Shown here: positions 35,086 to 43,697 of the stretch, piece by piece
How the letters are laid out: the number at the start of each line of letters is the position of its first letter
Position numbering within the stretch: the stretch's first letter is position 1
Source: an uncultured Prevotellaceae bacterium
GTDB taxonomy: Bacteria; Bacteroidota; Bacteroidia; Bacteroidales; Bacteroidaceae
NCBI GenBank assembly: GCA_902768785.1
Contig: CACXMM010000009.1
Span: 1-64,000, forward strand
DNA length: 64,000 bases
Direction: 5' to 3'
Translations under genes and position numbers: made by a program
Notes under the pieces: model-generated
Told to the model about the DNA's origin: nothing
The model's database searches: none
What the model saw: only the letters and a program-made list of their open reading frames with translations

Positions 35086-35925
35086 ATGAGCAGATTTATC
35101 AACCCGTTTACTGATGTCGGGTTTAAAAAAATCTTTGGGCAGGAGATGAACAAGGACCTGCTGTTGAGCTTCCTCAACAATTTGTTGATGGGTGAGCGAG
35201 TGATAAACGACCTGCGTTTCCTGGACAAGGAACAGATGCCTGAGATGGGATCTTCGCGAGAACTGGTCTTTGACGTGTTCTGCGAGACCTCAGATGGTGA
35301 GAACATCATCGTGGAGATGCAGCTGAAGGGTCAGGACTATTTCAAGGACCGTGCAATCTTCTATATGTCTCAGGGCATCATCAGGCAGGGTGTACAAGGG
35401 AGGAAGTGGAACTACAAGGTACATTCGGTGTATGGGGTGTTCATCATGAACTTCCGCGATGAGGATTATTTTAGGGGTAAGTTCCGCACAGATGTCGGAC
35501 TGCTGGACATGAGGACCCACGAACTGTTTTCCGACCGCATCCGCATGATCTTCCTGCAGATGCCCTGTTTTCTGAAAGAAGCATCTCAGTGTCGCACACT
35601 GTTTGACCGTTGGATATATGTATTAAAGAATATGGAAGTACTGGAAAGAATGCCCTGGGAGGCTCGTATAGCCGTGTTCAAGAAACTGGCAGATGTTGCC
35701 TCTACTGCCGCGCTCACACCTGAGGAGCGCGATAAGTACGAGTATAGCCTGAAGAAGATCCGTGATGAGCTGTCGATTATGTCGCATGAAAGGAAGCAGG
35801 GCATCAAGGAAGGTGAGAAGAATGCACGACTTACCATTGCTCAGCACCTGAAAGAGAAAGGAATAGATGCCAGTCTGATTGCTGAGACGACAGGCTTATC
35901 CATCGAAGAGATAAACGACCTTTAA
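35086..35925 (+). CDS. Rpn-family recombination-promoting nuclease / PD-(D/E)XK protein
   Basis: A 279-residue member of the Rpn (PDDEXK transposase-like) family. The N-terminus INPFTDVGFKKIFG is the family signature. The nuclease core is ELVFDVFCE followed by NIIVEMQLKGQ (about 50-75), giving the D...ExQ pattern. It probably cuts DNA and promotes RecA-independent recombination; Rpn proteins are also linked to phage defence. It has its own promoter and no inverted repeats or partner genes around it, so it is not an insertion sequence here. The C-terminus (ARLTIAQHLKEKGIDASLIAETTGLSIEEI) ends in a helix-turn-helix-like segment usual in this family. Confidence 0.9.
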   Translation: MSRFINPFTDVGFKKIFGQEMNKDLLLSFLNNLLMGERVINDLRFLDKEQMPEMGSSRELVFDVFCETSDGENIIVEMQLKGQDYFKDRAIFYMSQGIIRQGVQGRKWNYKVHSVYGVFIMNFRDEDYFRGKFRTDVGLLDMRTHELFSDRIRMIFLQMPCFLKEASQCRTLFDRWIYVLKNMEVLERMPWEARIAVFKKLADVASTAALTPEERDKYEYSLKKIRDELSIMSHERKQGIKEGEKNARLTIAQHLKEKGIDASLIAETTGLSIEEINDL

Positions 35926-35928
35926 TTA

Positions 35929-35965
35929 AGAGTTGAAGAGTTGAATAATTGAAGAGTTGAATAAT
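35929..35965 (+). repeat. Octamer repeats GAGTTGAA/TAATTGAA
   Basis: Four to five 8-base words follow the rpn stop codon and precede the next gene. The word is related to the tract at 1621-1690. Confidence 0.75.
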
Positions 35966-36011
35966 GAAGAGGCTCTCTCTTTGTTAATTCTCAACGATCA
36001 AGGAAAACAGC

Positions 36012-36653
36012 ATGATTGAACAGAATATGATGGATGGTGTCTTACAGCATGAAGGAGGACAGGAGCGTTGGAGTGAGAATGTCATCGTGGTGGATGCTGA
36101 CTATGCCGACCGCGTGGCATTTAACCTCATTGTGAACTTCGAAAGGATGCTGGGGAGGAAGATTCCGGCAGCTGACATGGCCCGTTGGATAGACTGTGTG
36201 GCCTTGGACGGAGGAGTCTCTCCTGTGGATAATCCTGAGGGGAACGTTTCCGTGGTGCTGATCCATGAAAAAGACTCTAAGGCTTTCAAGCACTTCGTTC
36301 CTGCTTCGTACAGTGAACTGCACGGCAAGGCGTTCAAGGATCATCTGGGGGAGTTTGTGTTCTCGACAGTTCCAGTGGAATCTCTTACCACAAAGGATGA
36401 CCTCCTCCTGGATGTGGTACAGGCAGTCGTGGGATCCAAGGAGGTGAAACGGCTGATGGTGGTTCCCAATGCAGAGGATGGTGACTGCTACGACCGTCTG
36501 CGCCAAATGCTCCGTCATGCTGATGACGACAAGCGAATCACCCTTTTTGCCATGCAGCCCATGGCGGGCGGCAATTTCCGACAGGAGATTCTGGGCTATT
36601 CGCTGATGCAGGCTCTGGGCATCCGTGCGGCAGAGCTGGAAAGTAAAATGTAA
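36012..36653 (+). CDS. Conserved Bacteroidales hypothetical protein (DUF6621-like)
   Basis: A cytosolic protein of 213 residues with no signal peptide. It may belong to a Bacteroidales family of unknown function (DUF6621-like; recall, not tested). Visible parts are VIVVDADYADRVAFNLIVNFERMLGR (first 26 residues split as a strand and helix), DKRITLFAMQPM and a C-terminal FRQEILGYSLMQALGI helix. The mixed alpha/beta pattern suggests a small nucleotide-binding-like fold, but no catalytic motif is seen. The next gene starts 20 bases on, on the same strand. Confidence 0.7.
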   Translation: MIEQNMMDGVLQHEGGQERWSENVIVVDADYADRVAFNLIVNFERMLGRKIPAADMARWIDCVALDGGVSPVDNPEGNVSVVLIHEKDSKAFKHFVPASYSELHGKAFKDHLGEFVFSTVPVESLTTKDDLLLDVVQAVVGSKEVKRLMVVPNAEDGDCYDRLRQMLRHADDDKRITLFAMQPMAGGNFRQEILGYSLMQALGIRAAELESKM

Positions 36654-36673
36654 ATCTGACACATGCAATAACT

Positions 36674-37918
36674 ATGGAAATATCAATAGGCAAATGGCTG
36701 AGAGCCACCGTTCTTCTTGTTGCTCTGTGCTGGGATGTTTCTTCTTATGCCCAGCAGCTGACGATCACGAAATACGACATCGACAAAGTTCCAGTGAAAT
36801 GGAACGACATGGAGGCGCAGCTGACGATCGATGCCGAGTATCCGGAAGGGAGTTCCCCTGCTGCCAGAACGTTGCATCGCTGGCTCTGCGAATTGTTTAC
36901 TGCCAGGGAATTCCAAGGACAATTCTCTACGAGTAAGCAGCTGATGGAGCGCGTGGAGGCCGACTTCATGGAGACTAATTCCGTTGAGATGATGAAGCGT
37001 GTGGCCGAGGAGGGAACGGAAGAAGGAAACTGGTACTTTAACTACCGTGTGAAGAAAGAATATGAAAGTAGCCGCATCGTTTCCTACACTTATAGCTGGG
37101 ACGCCTTCCAGGTGGGGAATGCCACGTCGAATGCCAATATCATTGATGTGACGGTTGCCAAGACCGACGGACGCATCCTGGGTTGGGAGATGTTCACCTC
37201 TGTGCGGCAGCTGAAGAAACTGCTGGATAAGCAGCTGGTAGAGAAATACGGTGAGGATGGGGCTGACCTCTACCTAAAGGGGACACCGCCAATGCCGAGG
37301 GCTCCCCTGTTTCTGAAGGACGGTGTGAGGTTCGATTTCGGCGATTATACCATCTATGTACCGCATGTGTATGAGGAGACGGGGGAGTATCCCTGTGCCT
37401 TTCTGAGATATGCCGATATCAAGCATCTGCTTACCGATGAGGCAAAGGCTTTGCTGGGACTGTCACAACAGGCACCTTCTTTGAACGAGCCGGAACCCGC
37501 TTCCGACCCTCAAGTGAATGCTGAGCTGTTCCGTGTTTATCTGAAGAGCTGGGATGATCTTCATAACCTTCGACAGAATGATGATTTCGTGTACGAATAT
37601 ACTCCGAACGTGGATTATTATGGGACGAAGATGGCAAAGGAGAAGGTGCAGCAGTCGAAGGTGGCCTTCCTGCAGAAGACGCCTGACTATGAGCAGGTAA
37701 GCTATCGGCTAAAAGCAACAAAGACAGACGACCGTCATGTACGTTGCGACTTTCAGAAACGGACGGTCACCCAAGGTAAGACGCGTGTCTATCCTTCCTA
37801 TCTGATCTATGTCACAGAGGATAATGGCCTCAGTTGGCAGATAGAGCGGGAGAGTGATCTGGTGACGGATAAGAACCTGCAGAAACAACGGGCGCAGGCG
37901 AAAGGAAAAGCAAAATGA
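36674..37918 (+). CDS. Exported protein with DUF3298/RsiV-like domain
   Basis: A 414-residue protein with an N-terminal signal peptide (about 1-27, ending SSYAQ). The region about 95-265 resembles the DUF3298/RsiV fold: SYTYSWDAFQVGNATSNAN, then TKTDGRILGWEMF-like strands and RFDFGDYTIYVP before an alpha-helical end. The C-terminal part (about 290-400, with FVYEYTPNVDYYGTK and a last RVYPSYLIYV strand) looks like a separate domain. Domain proteins of this type are envelope sensors or unknown; function here is not known. It shares an operon with the preceding hypothetical. Confidence 0.68.
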   Translation: MEISIGKWLRATVLLVALCWDVSSYAQQLTITKYDIDKVPVKWNDMEAQLTIDAEYPEGSSPAARTLHRWLCELFTAREFQGQFSTSKQLMERVEADFMETNSVEMMKRVAEEGTEEGNWYFNYRVKKEYESSRIVSYTYSWDAFQVGNATSNANIIDVTVAKTDGRILGWEMFTSVRQLKKLLDKQLVEKYGEDGADLYLKGTPPMPRAPLFLKDGVRFDFGDYTIYVPHVYEETGEYPCAFLRYADIKHLLTDEAKALLGLSQQAPSLNEPEPASDPQVNAELFRVYLKSWDDLHNLRQNDDFVYEYTPNVDYYGTKMAKEKVQQSKVAFLQKTPDYEQVSYRLKATKTDDRHVRCDFQKRTVTQGKTRVYPSYLIYVTEDNGLSWQIERESDLVTDKNLQKQRAQAKGKAK

Positions 37919-37943
37919 AAATATAATCAAAAATAGAAAGAAA

Positions 37944-39182
37944 ATGAGCAGAATTTTGATGATTGGCGCCGGAGGCGTCGCAACAGTGGCAGCGTTCAAG
38001 ATCGTGCAGAATGCTGATGTGTTCACTGAGTTTATGATTGCCAGCAGGCGCAAGGCAAAGTGTGACAAACTGGTGGAGGCCATCCATGCCAAAGGCTATC
38101 AGATGGATATCAAGACGGCACAGGTGGATGCTGATGACGTGGAGCAGCTGAAAGCATTGTTCAACGACTATCAGCCGGAATTGGTCATCAACCTCGCATT
38201 GCCCTATCAGGACCTTACCATCATGGAGGCTTGTCTGGCTTGCGGTTGCAACTACCTCGATACGGCCAACTATGAGCCGAAGGATGAGGCACACTTTGAA
38301 TATTCATGGCAGTGGGCATACAGGGAACGTTTCGAGAAAGCAGGACTGACCGCTATCCTCGGATGTGGCTTCGACCCTGGTGTGACAAGTATCTTCACGG
38401 CATATGCTGCCAAGCACCACTTTGACGAGATCCATTACCTTGACATCGTGGACTGTAATGCGGGCGACCATCACAAGGCGTTTGCCACAAACTTCAACCC
38501 AGAGATCAATATCCGCGAGATCACGCAGAAGGGACTCTACTGGGAGAACGGACAATGGGTGGAGACGGAACCGCTGGAGATTCATAAGGACCTGACATAC
38601 CCAGGCATCGGACCGCGTGACAGCTACCTGCTGCACCATGAGGAGATCGAGTCGCTGGTCATCAACTTCCCCACCATCAAACGGGCACGGTTCTGGATGA
38701 CCTTCGGACAGCAGTACCTGAAGCATCTGGAGGTGATACAGAATATCGGCATGAGCCGTATCGACGAGGTGACCTATGAAGCACCGCTTGCAGACGGTAC
38801 AGGCACGGCGAAGGTGAAGATCGTTCCGCTGCAGTTCCTCAAGGCCGTATTGCCTAATCCGCAGGATCTGGGCGAGAACTATGAAGGGGAAACGAGCATC
38901 GGCTGTCGCATCCGAGGAATCGGCAAGGATGGTAAGGAGCACACCTATTATATCTATAATAACTGCTCGCATCGTGCCGCCTACGAGGAAACGGGCATGC
39001 AGGGCGTCTCTTACACCACAGGCGTTCCCGCCATGATCGGTGCCATGATGTTCTGCAAGGGCATCTGGAAGAAACCAGGTGTGTATAATGTGGAGGAGTT
39101 CGATCCCGATCCGTTCCTGGAGCAGCTGAATCAGCAAGGACTGCCGTGGCATGAGATCCACGATGGGGATCTGGAGCTGTGA
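37944..39182 (+). CDS. Carboxynorspermidine dehydrogenase (saccharopine dehydrogenase family)
   Basis: Protein of 412 residues with an N-terminal NAD(P)-binding GAGGVATVAAF motif (about 7-17) and the saccharopine dehydrogenase family core CGFDPGVTSIF near 139. Gut Bacteroidetes make spermidine through carboxyspermidine, using this enzyme and carboxynorspermidine decarboxylase (nspC); I infer that role from family. nspC is not in the window. The ATG has a GAAAGAAA ribosome binding region. It is separated from recA by an octamer repeat tract. Confidence 0.88.
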   Translation: MSRILMIGAGGVATVAAFKIVQNADVFTEFMIASRRKAKCDKLVEAIHAKGYQMDIKTAQVDADDVEQLKALFNDYQPELVINLALPYQDLTIMEACLACGCNYLDTANYEPKDEAHFEYSWQWAYRERFEKAGLTAILGCGFDPGVTSIFTAYAAKHHFDEIHYLDIVDCNAGDHHKAFATNFNPEINIREITQKGLYWENGQWVETEPLEIHKDLTYPGIGPRDSYLLHHEEIESLVINFPTIKRARFWMTFGQQYLKHLEVIQNIGMSRIDEVTYEAPLADGTGTAKVKIVPLQFLKAVLPNPQDLGENYEGETSIGCRIRGIGKDGKEHTYYIYNNCSHRAAYEETGMQGVSYTTGVPAMIGAMMFCKGIWKKPGVYNVEEFDPDPFLEQLNQQGLPWHEIHDGDLEL

Positions 39183-39186
39183 TATC

Positions 39187-39238
39187 ACTCTATCGCAATA
39201 TCGCAATATCGTTATATCGATATAACGTAATAACGTAA
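39187..39238 (+). repeat. Octamer repeats CGCAATAT/CGATATAA/CGTAATAA
   Basis: Six 8-base words between the carboxynorspermidine dehydrogenase stop and recA. They belong to the CGATATAA family of 26825 and 28339, 11-12 kb away. Confidence 0.8.
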
Positions 39239-39264
39239 TACCGAGATTATAAAATAAAACAACA

Positions 39265-40296
39265 ATGGCAAAAAAAGAATTGGAAAACGAGGCCGCTGGT
39301 GCTCAGAACGAGAAACTGAAGGCCTTGCAGGCCGCCATGTCGAAGATTGAAAAGGACTTCGGCAAGGGGTCTATCATGAAACTGGGTGACGATCATGTGG
39401 AGAATGTGGAGGTGATCTCCTCAGGAAGTATCGGACTGAATGCTGCATTGGGCGTGGGGGGCTATCCGCGTGGACGAATCATTGAGATCTATGGTCCTGA
39501 GTCATCTGGAAAGACGACCTTGGCTATTCATGCCATCGCTGAGGCACAGAAAGCGGGTGGCATCGCGGCCTTCATCGATGCAGAGCATGCCTTCGACCGC
39601 TTCTATGCAGAGAAATTGGGCGTGGATATCGATAACCTGTGGATCTCACAGCCGGATAATGGGGAACAGGCCCTGCAGATTGCTGATCAACTGATTAGCT
39701 CGTCGGCTATCGATATCCTGGTGATCGACTCTGTGGCAGCACTGACTCCCAAGAAGGAGATAGAGGGTGACATGGGTGATAATGTGGTGGGACTGCAGGC
39801 ACGACTGATGAGTCAGGCACTGCGTAAGCTCACTTCCACCATCTCAAAGACCAACACCACCTGCATCTTCATCAACCAGTTGCGCGAGAAGATAGGTGTG
39901 ATGTTTGGTAACCCAGAGACCACTACGGGTGGTAATGCCCTGAAGTTCTATGCATCTGTGCGTCTGGATATCCGTCGTGTAACGAGCATCAAGGATGGTG
40001 ATGAGGTGATAGGCAATCAGGTCCGCGTCAAGGTGGTAAAGAACAAGGTCGCTCCTCCTTTCCGTAAATGTGAGTTTGAGATTACCTTCGGTGAGGGAAT
40101 CTCCAAGGTGGGAGAGATCGTTGACCTCGGCGTAGAGTACGGTATCATTCAGAAAAGTGGCAGCTGGTTCTCGTATGAGGGTAGCAGACTGGCACAGGGA
40201 CGTGATGCCGTGAAGAAACTCCTGCAAGATAATCCTGAACTCTGTGAGGAACTGGAGGGAAAGATTATGCAGGCCATCTCCGACAAGAAAGACTGA
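39265..40296 (+). CDS. recA: Recombinase A
   Basis: RecA of 343 residues, the strand-exchange ATPase of homologous recombination and SOS. Walker A GPESSGKT is near 77-84, followed by [32 protein letters not shown] (Walker B) and the L2 loop [17 protein letters not shown]. The usual acidic C-terminal tail is short ([15 protein letters not shown]). Clear single-gene unit before a strong terminator. No LexA-type operator could be identified upstream; that stretch is occupied by octamer repeats. Confidence 0.97.
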   Translation: MAKKELENEAAGAQNEKLKALQAAMSKIEKDFGKGSIMKLGDDHVENVEVISSGSIGLNAALGVGGYPRGRIIEIYGPESSGKTTLAIHAIAEAQKAGGIAAFIDAEHAFDRFYAEKLGVDIDNLWISQPDNGEQALQIADQLISSSAIDILVIDSVAALTPKKEIEGDMGDNVVGLQARLMSQALRKLTSTISKTNTTCIFINQLREKIGVMFGNPETTTGGNALKFYASVRLDIRRVTSIKDGDEVIGNQVRVKVVKNKVAPPFRKCEFEITFGEGISKVGEIVDLGVEYGIIQKSGSWFSYEGSRLAQGRDAVKKLLQDNPELCEELEGKIMQAISDKKD

Positions 40297-40328
40297 CAGC
40301 GAGGTAGTCTTGAGAATAATTAATTAAT

Positions 40329-40372
40329 GAGGAGCCGCAGGTGTTGCAAGACACATCTGCGGCTCCTCTTTC
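40329..40372. terminator. Bidirectional terminator recA / alaS
   Basis: The stem GAGGAGCCGCAG/CTGCGGCTCCTC with an inner GTGT/ACAC pair lies between convergent recA and alaS, with T and A runs at the outside. Confidence 0.88.
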
Positions 40373-40403
40373 TATCCGAACAAAAACGGGGATCCTAACT
40401 GGA

Positions 40404-43052
40404 CTATAGGTTCGCCAACTCAATGACTTTATCCACAGCGGCACTGATACCATCGGCATTCTTACCACCTGCTGAGGCAAAGTGGGGCTGGCCGCCACCA
40501 CCACCCTGTATCAGTTTGGCAGCCTCACGTACCAGTTGTCCGGCATTGAAACCATGATCTTTCACCAGGTCGTCACTGATGCTGACATTGAGCATCGGAC
40601 GGTTCTCAAAGACTGAGCCTATCACGCAGAGTGAATGTTCCGGCTCTGCAGCACGTACTTTGAATACGAGATCCTTTGCAGCTTCCGGTTTGATGGGCAG
40701 AACGGAAGAATACACTTTGACACCATTGATGTTACGACCGTTTGCGAGGATCTTCTCTTTCATGCGCTCTACGGCATCAGCATGGAACTGTTCCATCTGC
40801 TTCTTCATGGCATCGTGTTCGTTGATGTACTTCACGATGGCTCCTTGCAGGTCCTTGGAATTGTTGAACAGCGACCTGATGGCCTTCATGGCATCTTCCA
40901 GATGATACAGCAGTTCTTCACATTCCTTACCTGTCTTGGCTTCGATACGACGGACGCCGGCAGCCACACTGGCCTCACTGACAATCTTGAAGATACCGAT
41001 ATGACCAGTACTGTGGGCATGGATACCACCGCAGAACTCAACACTCGGACCGAACTTCACCACACGTACCTTGTCACCGTATTTCTCACCGAACAGGGCA
41101 ATGGCACCTAATTTCCTGGCTTCCTCGATAGGGGTGTCACGGAATTCCTCCAAACAGATGTCCTGACGGATCATGTCATTGACCAGTCGCTCCACCTGGC
41201 GGATTTCCTCATCGGTTACCTTCTGGAAATGGGAGAAGTCGAAACGCAGCGTATCAGGTGAGACGAATGATCCCTTCTGCTCTACATGATCGCCCAGAAC
41301 TTGCTTCAGGGCATAGTCGAGCAGGTGGGTAGCGGTATGGTTGGCGGCACAGGCCTCACGCTTGTCGGTATCCACACAAGCCATGAAATCGGCCTCAGGA
41401 TGCTCAGGCAGTTTCTTGACAATATGAATGCTCTGGTTGTTCTCACGCTTGGTGTCGATGATCTCCACGGTCTCATGCTCACTGACGAGCACGCCCTGAT
41501 CACCTACCTGACCACCCATTTCACCATAGAACGGGGTGTAGTCGAGTACCAGTTCATAATAGGTGTTCTTCTTTTGGGTGACCTGACGGTAGCGCAGAAT
41601 GTGGCACTCATATTCATTGTAGTCGTAACCCACAAACTGCTGTTCACTCCTCACTCCACACTCCTCACTCCTCGAGACTTCAATCCAGTCACCATTCTCC
41701 ACCTGTGCTGCATTGCGGGCACGTTCCTTTTGCTTCTGCATCTCTACATTGAACTGTTCCTCATCTACAGTAAAGCCGTTTTCACGACAGATCAGTTCAG
41801 TAAGGTCGAGGGGGAAGCCATAGGTGTCGAACAGACGGAAAGCGTCAGAGCCGCTGAGGACGGTCTTCTGATGGGCTTTCAGTTCATCCATGGCTCCGTT
41901 CAAAAGGTTGATACCACGGTCGAGGGTACGCAGGAAGGAATCTTCTTCTTCCTTGATGACACGTGTGATCAGCTGCTGCTGGGCTTTCAGCTCAGGATAG
42001 GCATCGCCCATTTCATGTACCAGCATAGGAATGAGCTTGAACATGAAGGCGTCTTTCTGATCGAGGAACGTGTAGGCGTAGCGTACGGCACGGCGAAGGA
42101 TACGGCGGATGACATAACCAGCCTTGGCATTGCCTGGCAGCTGACCGTCGGCAATGGAGAAACTCACGGCACGGATATGGTCGGCGATGACACGCATGGC
42201 CACATCAACCTCTTCTGAGGATGCCGTGCCATACTCCTTTCCACTAAGACGCTCTATCTCATGGATCATCGGCTGGAATACGTCAGTATCGTAGTTGGAG
42301 TGTTTGCCCTGAATGGCACGCACCAGACGCTCGAAGCCCATTCCTGTATCGATCACATTCATGGAGAGCTTCTCCAATGAGCCGTCAGCCTTACGATTGA
42401 ACTGCATGAACACAAGGTTCCAGATCTCAATCACCTGTGGGTCGTCCTTATTCACTAACTCACGACCAGGAACTTGTGCTTTCTCCTCGGGTGTACGACT
42501 GTCGAGATGAATCTCTGAGCAAGGTCCGCAAGGACCCGTGTCGCCCATCTCCCAGAAGTTGTCGTGCTTGTTGCCGTTGATGATATGGTCGGCAGGTACA
42601 TGCTTCAGCCAATATCCGGCAGCCTCATCGTCACGCTCCAGTCCTTCTGTCTCGTCGCCTTCGAAGACGGTTACATAGAGATCTTCCGGTTTAAGCTTCA
42701 GTACATCTACCAAATACTCCCATGCCATGTCGATGGCACCTTCCTTGAAGTAATCACCGAAGCTCCAGTTGCCGAGCATCTCGAACATGGTGTGGTGGTA
42801 GGTGTCGTGACCTACCTCTTCCAAGTCGTTGTGCTTACCACTCACACGCAGACATTTCTGCGAGTCGGCACGGCGGCGTGGTTCTGGATCGCGTGTTCCC
42901 AGAATAATATCTTTCCACTGGTTCATACCAGCGTTGGTGAACATCAGGGTGGGGTCGTCTTTGATCACCATCGGTGCGGAGGGCACGATGGCATGCTGCT
43001 TTGACTCGAAGAACTTCTTGAACGAGTCGCGTATCTCATTGGCTGTCATCAT
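40404..43052 (-). CDS. alaS: Alanyl-tRNA synthetase
   Basis: AlaRS of 882 residues, normal for the family. The catalytic domain is recognisable by [12 protein letters not shown] and [11 protein letters not shown] (first 110 residues). The editing domain has HTATHLL and [13 protein letters not shown] zinc-binding motifs, and the C-terminal C-Ala domain ends [12 protein letters not shown]. Near residues 460-471, at the join of the catalytic and editing parts, the residues [12 protein letters not shown] are encoded by a 7-base direct repeat (GAGGAGT and variants, 41639-41675) of a kind otherwise seen between genes here. The start is one of two ATG at 43052/43049. Confidence 0.97.
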   Translation of the reverse strand: MMTANEIRDSFKKFFESKQHAIVPSAPMVIKDDPTLMFTNAGMNQWKDIILGTRDPEPRRRADSQKCLRVSGKHNDLEEVGHDTYHHTMFEMLGNWSFGDYFKEGAIDMAWEYLVDVLKLKPEDLYVTVFEGDETEGLERDDEAAGYWLKHVPADHIINGNKHDNFWEMGDTGPCGPCSEIHLDSRTPEEKAQVPGRELVNKDDPQVIEIWNLVFMQFNRKADGSLEKLSMNVIDTGMGFERLVRAIQGKHSNYDTDVFQPMIHEIERLSGKEYGTASSEEVDVAMRVIADHIRAVSFSIADGQLPGNAKAGYVIRRILRRAVRYAYTFLDQKDAFMFKLIPMLVHEMGDAYPELKAQQQLITRVIKEEEDSFLRTLDRGINLLNGAMDELKAHQKTVLSGSDAFRLFDTYGFPLDLTELICRENGFTVDEEQFNVEMQKQKERARNAAQVENGDWIEVSRSEECGVRSEQQFVGYDYNEYECHILRYRQVTQKKNTYYELVLDYTPFYGEMGGQVGDQGVLVSEHETVEIIDTKRENNQSIHIVKKLPEHPEADFMACVDTDKREACAANHTATHLLDYALKQVLGDHVEQKGSFVSPDTLRFDFSHFQKVTDEEIRQVERLVNDMIRQDICLEEFRDTPIEEARKLGAIALFGEKYGDKVRVVKFGPSVEFCGGIHAHSTGHIGIFKIVSEASVAAGVRRIEAKTGKECEELLYHLEDAMKAIRSLFNNSKDLQGAIVKYINEHDAMKKQMEQFHADAVERMKEKILANGRNINGVKVYSSVLPIKPEAAKDLVFKVRAAEPEHSLCVIGSVFENRPMLNVSISDDLVKDHGFNAGQLVREAAKLIQGGGGGQPHFASAGGKNADGISAAVDKVIELANL
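41639..41675 (-). repeat. In-frame heptamer tract inside alaS
   Basis: Minus strand words GAGGAGT, GAGGAGT, GTGGAGT, GAGGAGT, period 7, length in phase with the frame. They encode the SEECGVRSE insert between the catalytic and editing domains. Confidence 0.8.
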
Positions 43053-43165
43053 ATCTTTAAAGGATTATCTTTTAAAAATTTGGATGCAAAGGTACTAAAA
43101 ATCTGAGTAAGTGAGAAGAAAACAAGAAGATTTGTTTTCTCGAACGTGAAGATTTTATTAAATAG

Positions 43166-43216
43166 GTGAGCACAAAATGCAAATAAAGCTTGTTTTAAAT
43201 TTGCATTTGTGCTCAC
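43166..43216. promoter_or_regulatory. Inverted repeat over the merR promoter
   Basis: The segment 43166-43184 pairs with 43199-43216 (18 bp with one bulged A) around a 14-base loop; the outer word is GTGAGCACAAA. The right arm contains the -33 TTTG of the downstream MerR gene, so a bound regulator would block it. Confidence 0.75.
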
Positions 43217-43231
43217 TAATTCGTAACTTTG
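43200..43231 (+). promoter_or_regulatory. merR promoter
   Basis: TTTG (43200-43203), 20 bases, TAACTTTG (43224-43231), 26 bases before the ATG at 43257. Confidence 0.7.
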
Positions 43232-43256
43232 TCCCCAAATCATAAATAACGAGATT

Positions 43257-43604
43257 ATGGCACTGAACACAGACAAGAACCTGAAACTTTATTACTCCAT
43301 CAAGGAGGTGGCTGAGATTGTGGGGGTCTCAGAGAGTAACCTGCGTTTCTGGGAAAAGGAAATCCCTTTGATCAAGCCCAAGACCACTGGAAACAATATC
43401 CGTCAATATACTGATAAGGATATTGAGAACATCAAGGCTGTGTATAACCTCGTCAAGAGACGTGGCTTCAAGTTGTCGGCTGCCCGTAAGATGCTACACG
43501 AGAACAAGGCGGGCGTTGATCATAACACTCGTGTCATGGAGAGTCTCGTCAAAGTGCGTGATGACCTGAAAGCCCTGAAAAAACAGTTGGACTATCTAAG
43601 CTGA
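43257..43604 (+). CDS. MerR-family transcriptional regulator
   Basis: A 115-residue DNA-binding protein. The N-terminal MerR winged helix (YSIKEVAEIVGVSESNLRFWEK, split helix-turn-helix about 11-32) is followed by a tyrosine-rich wing (NNIRQYTDKDIENIK) and a coiled-coil dimer helix (about 75-112). No cysteine effector site is seen, unlike metal sensors. It is a short type with only a dimerisation tail, common in Bacteroidetes. A large inverted repeat covers its own promoter, which suggests autoregulation. Confidence 0.9.
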   Translation: MALNTDKNLKLYYSIKEVAEIVGVSESNLRFWEKEIPLIKPKTTGNNIRQYTDKDIENIKAVYNLVKRRGFKLSAARKMLHENKAGVDHNTRVMESLVKVRDDLKALKKQLDYLS

Positions 43605-43644
43605 GGGACGATCTGATTCCCATGCTTTGGGGGAATGGATATAG

Positions 43645-43684
43645 AAAAAGAACCCGCCGACAGTTACTGTTGGCGGGTTCTTGT
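43645..43684. terminator. Bidirectional terminator merR / susD
   Basis: The stem AAGAACCCGCC-ACAGT/ACTGT-GGCGGGTTCTT is 16-17 bp with one mismatched pair, flanked by A and T runs. Confidence 0.9.
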
Positions 43685-43697
43685 ATGAAAGGGGTGA

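Noticed and set aside
35086-35925. Insertion sequence carrying the Rpn-like transposase-fold gene
   Set aside because: No terminal inverted repeats or target duplications are seen around it, and it has its own chromosomal-type promoter. Rpn proteins are usually not IS transposases.
41286-42218. 310-codon open frame opposite alaS
   Set aside because: Antisense shadow of the alaS coding region without family signature.
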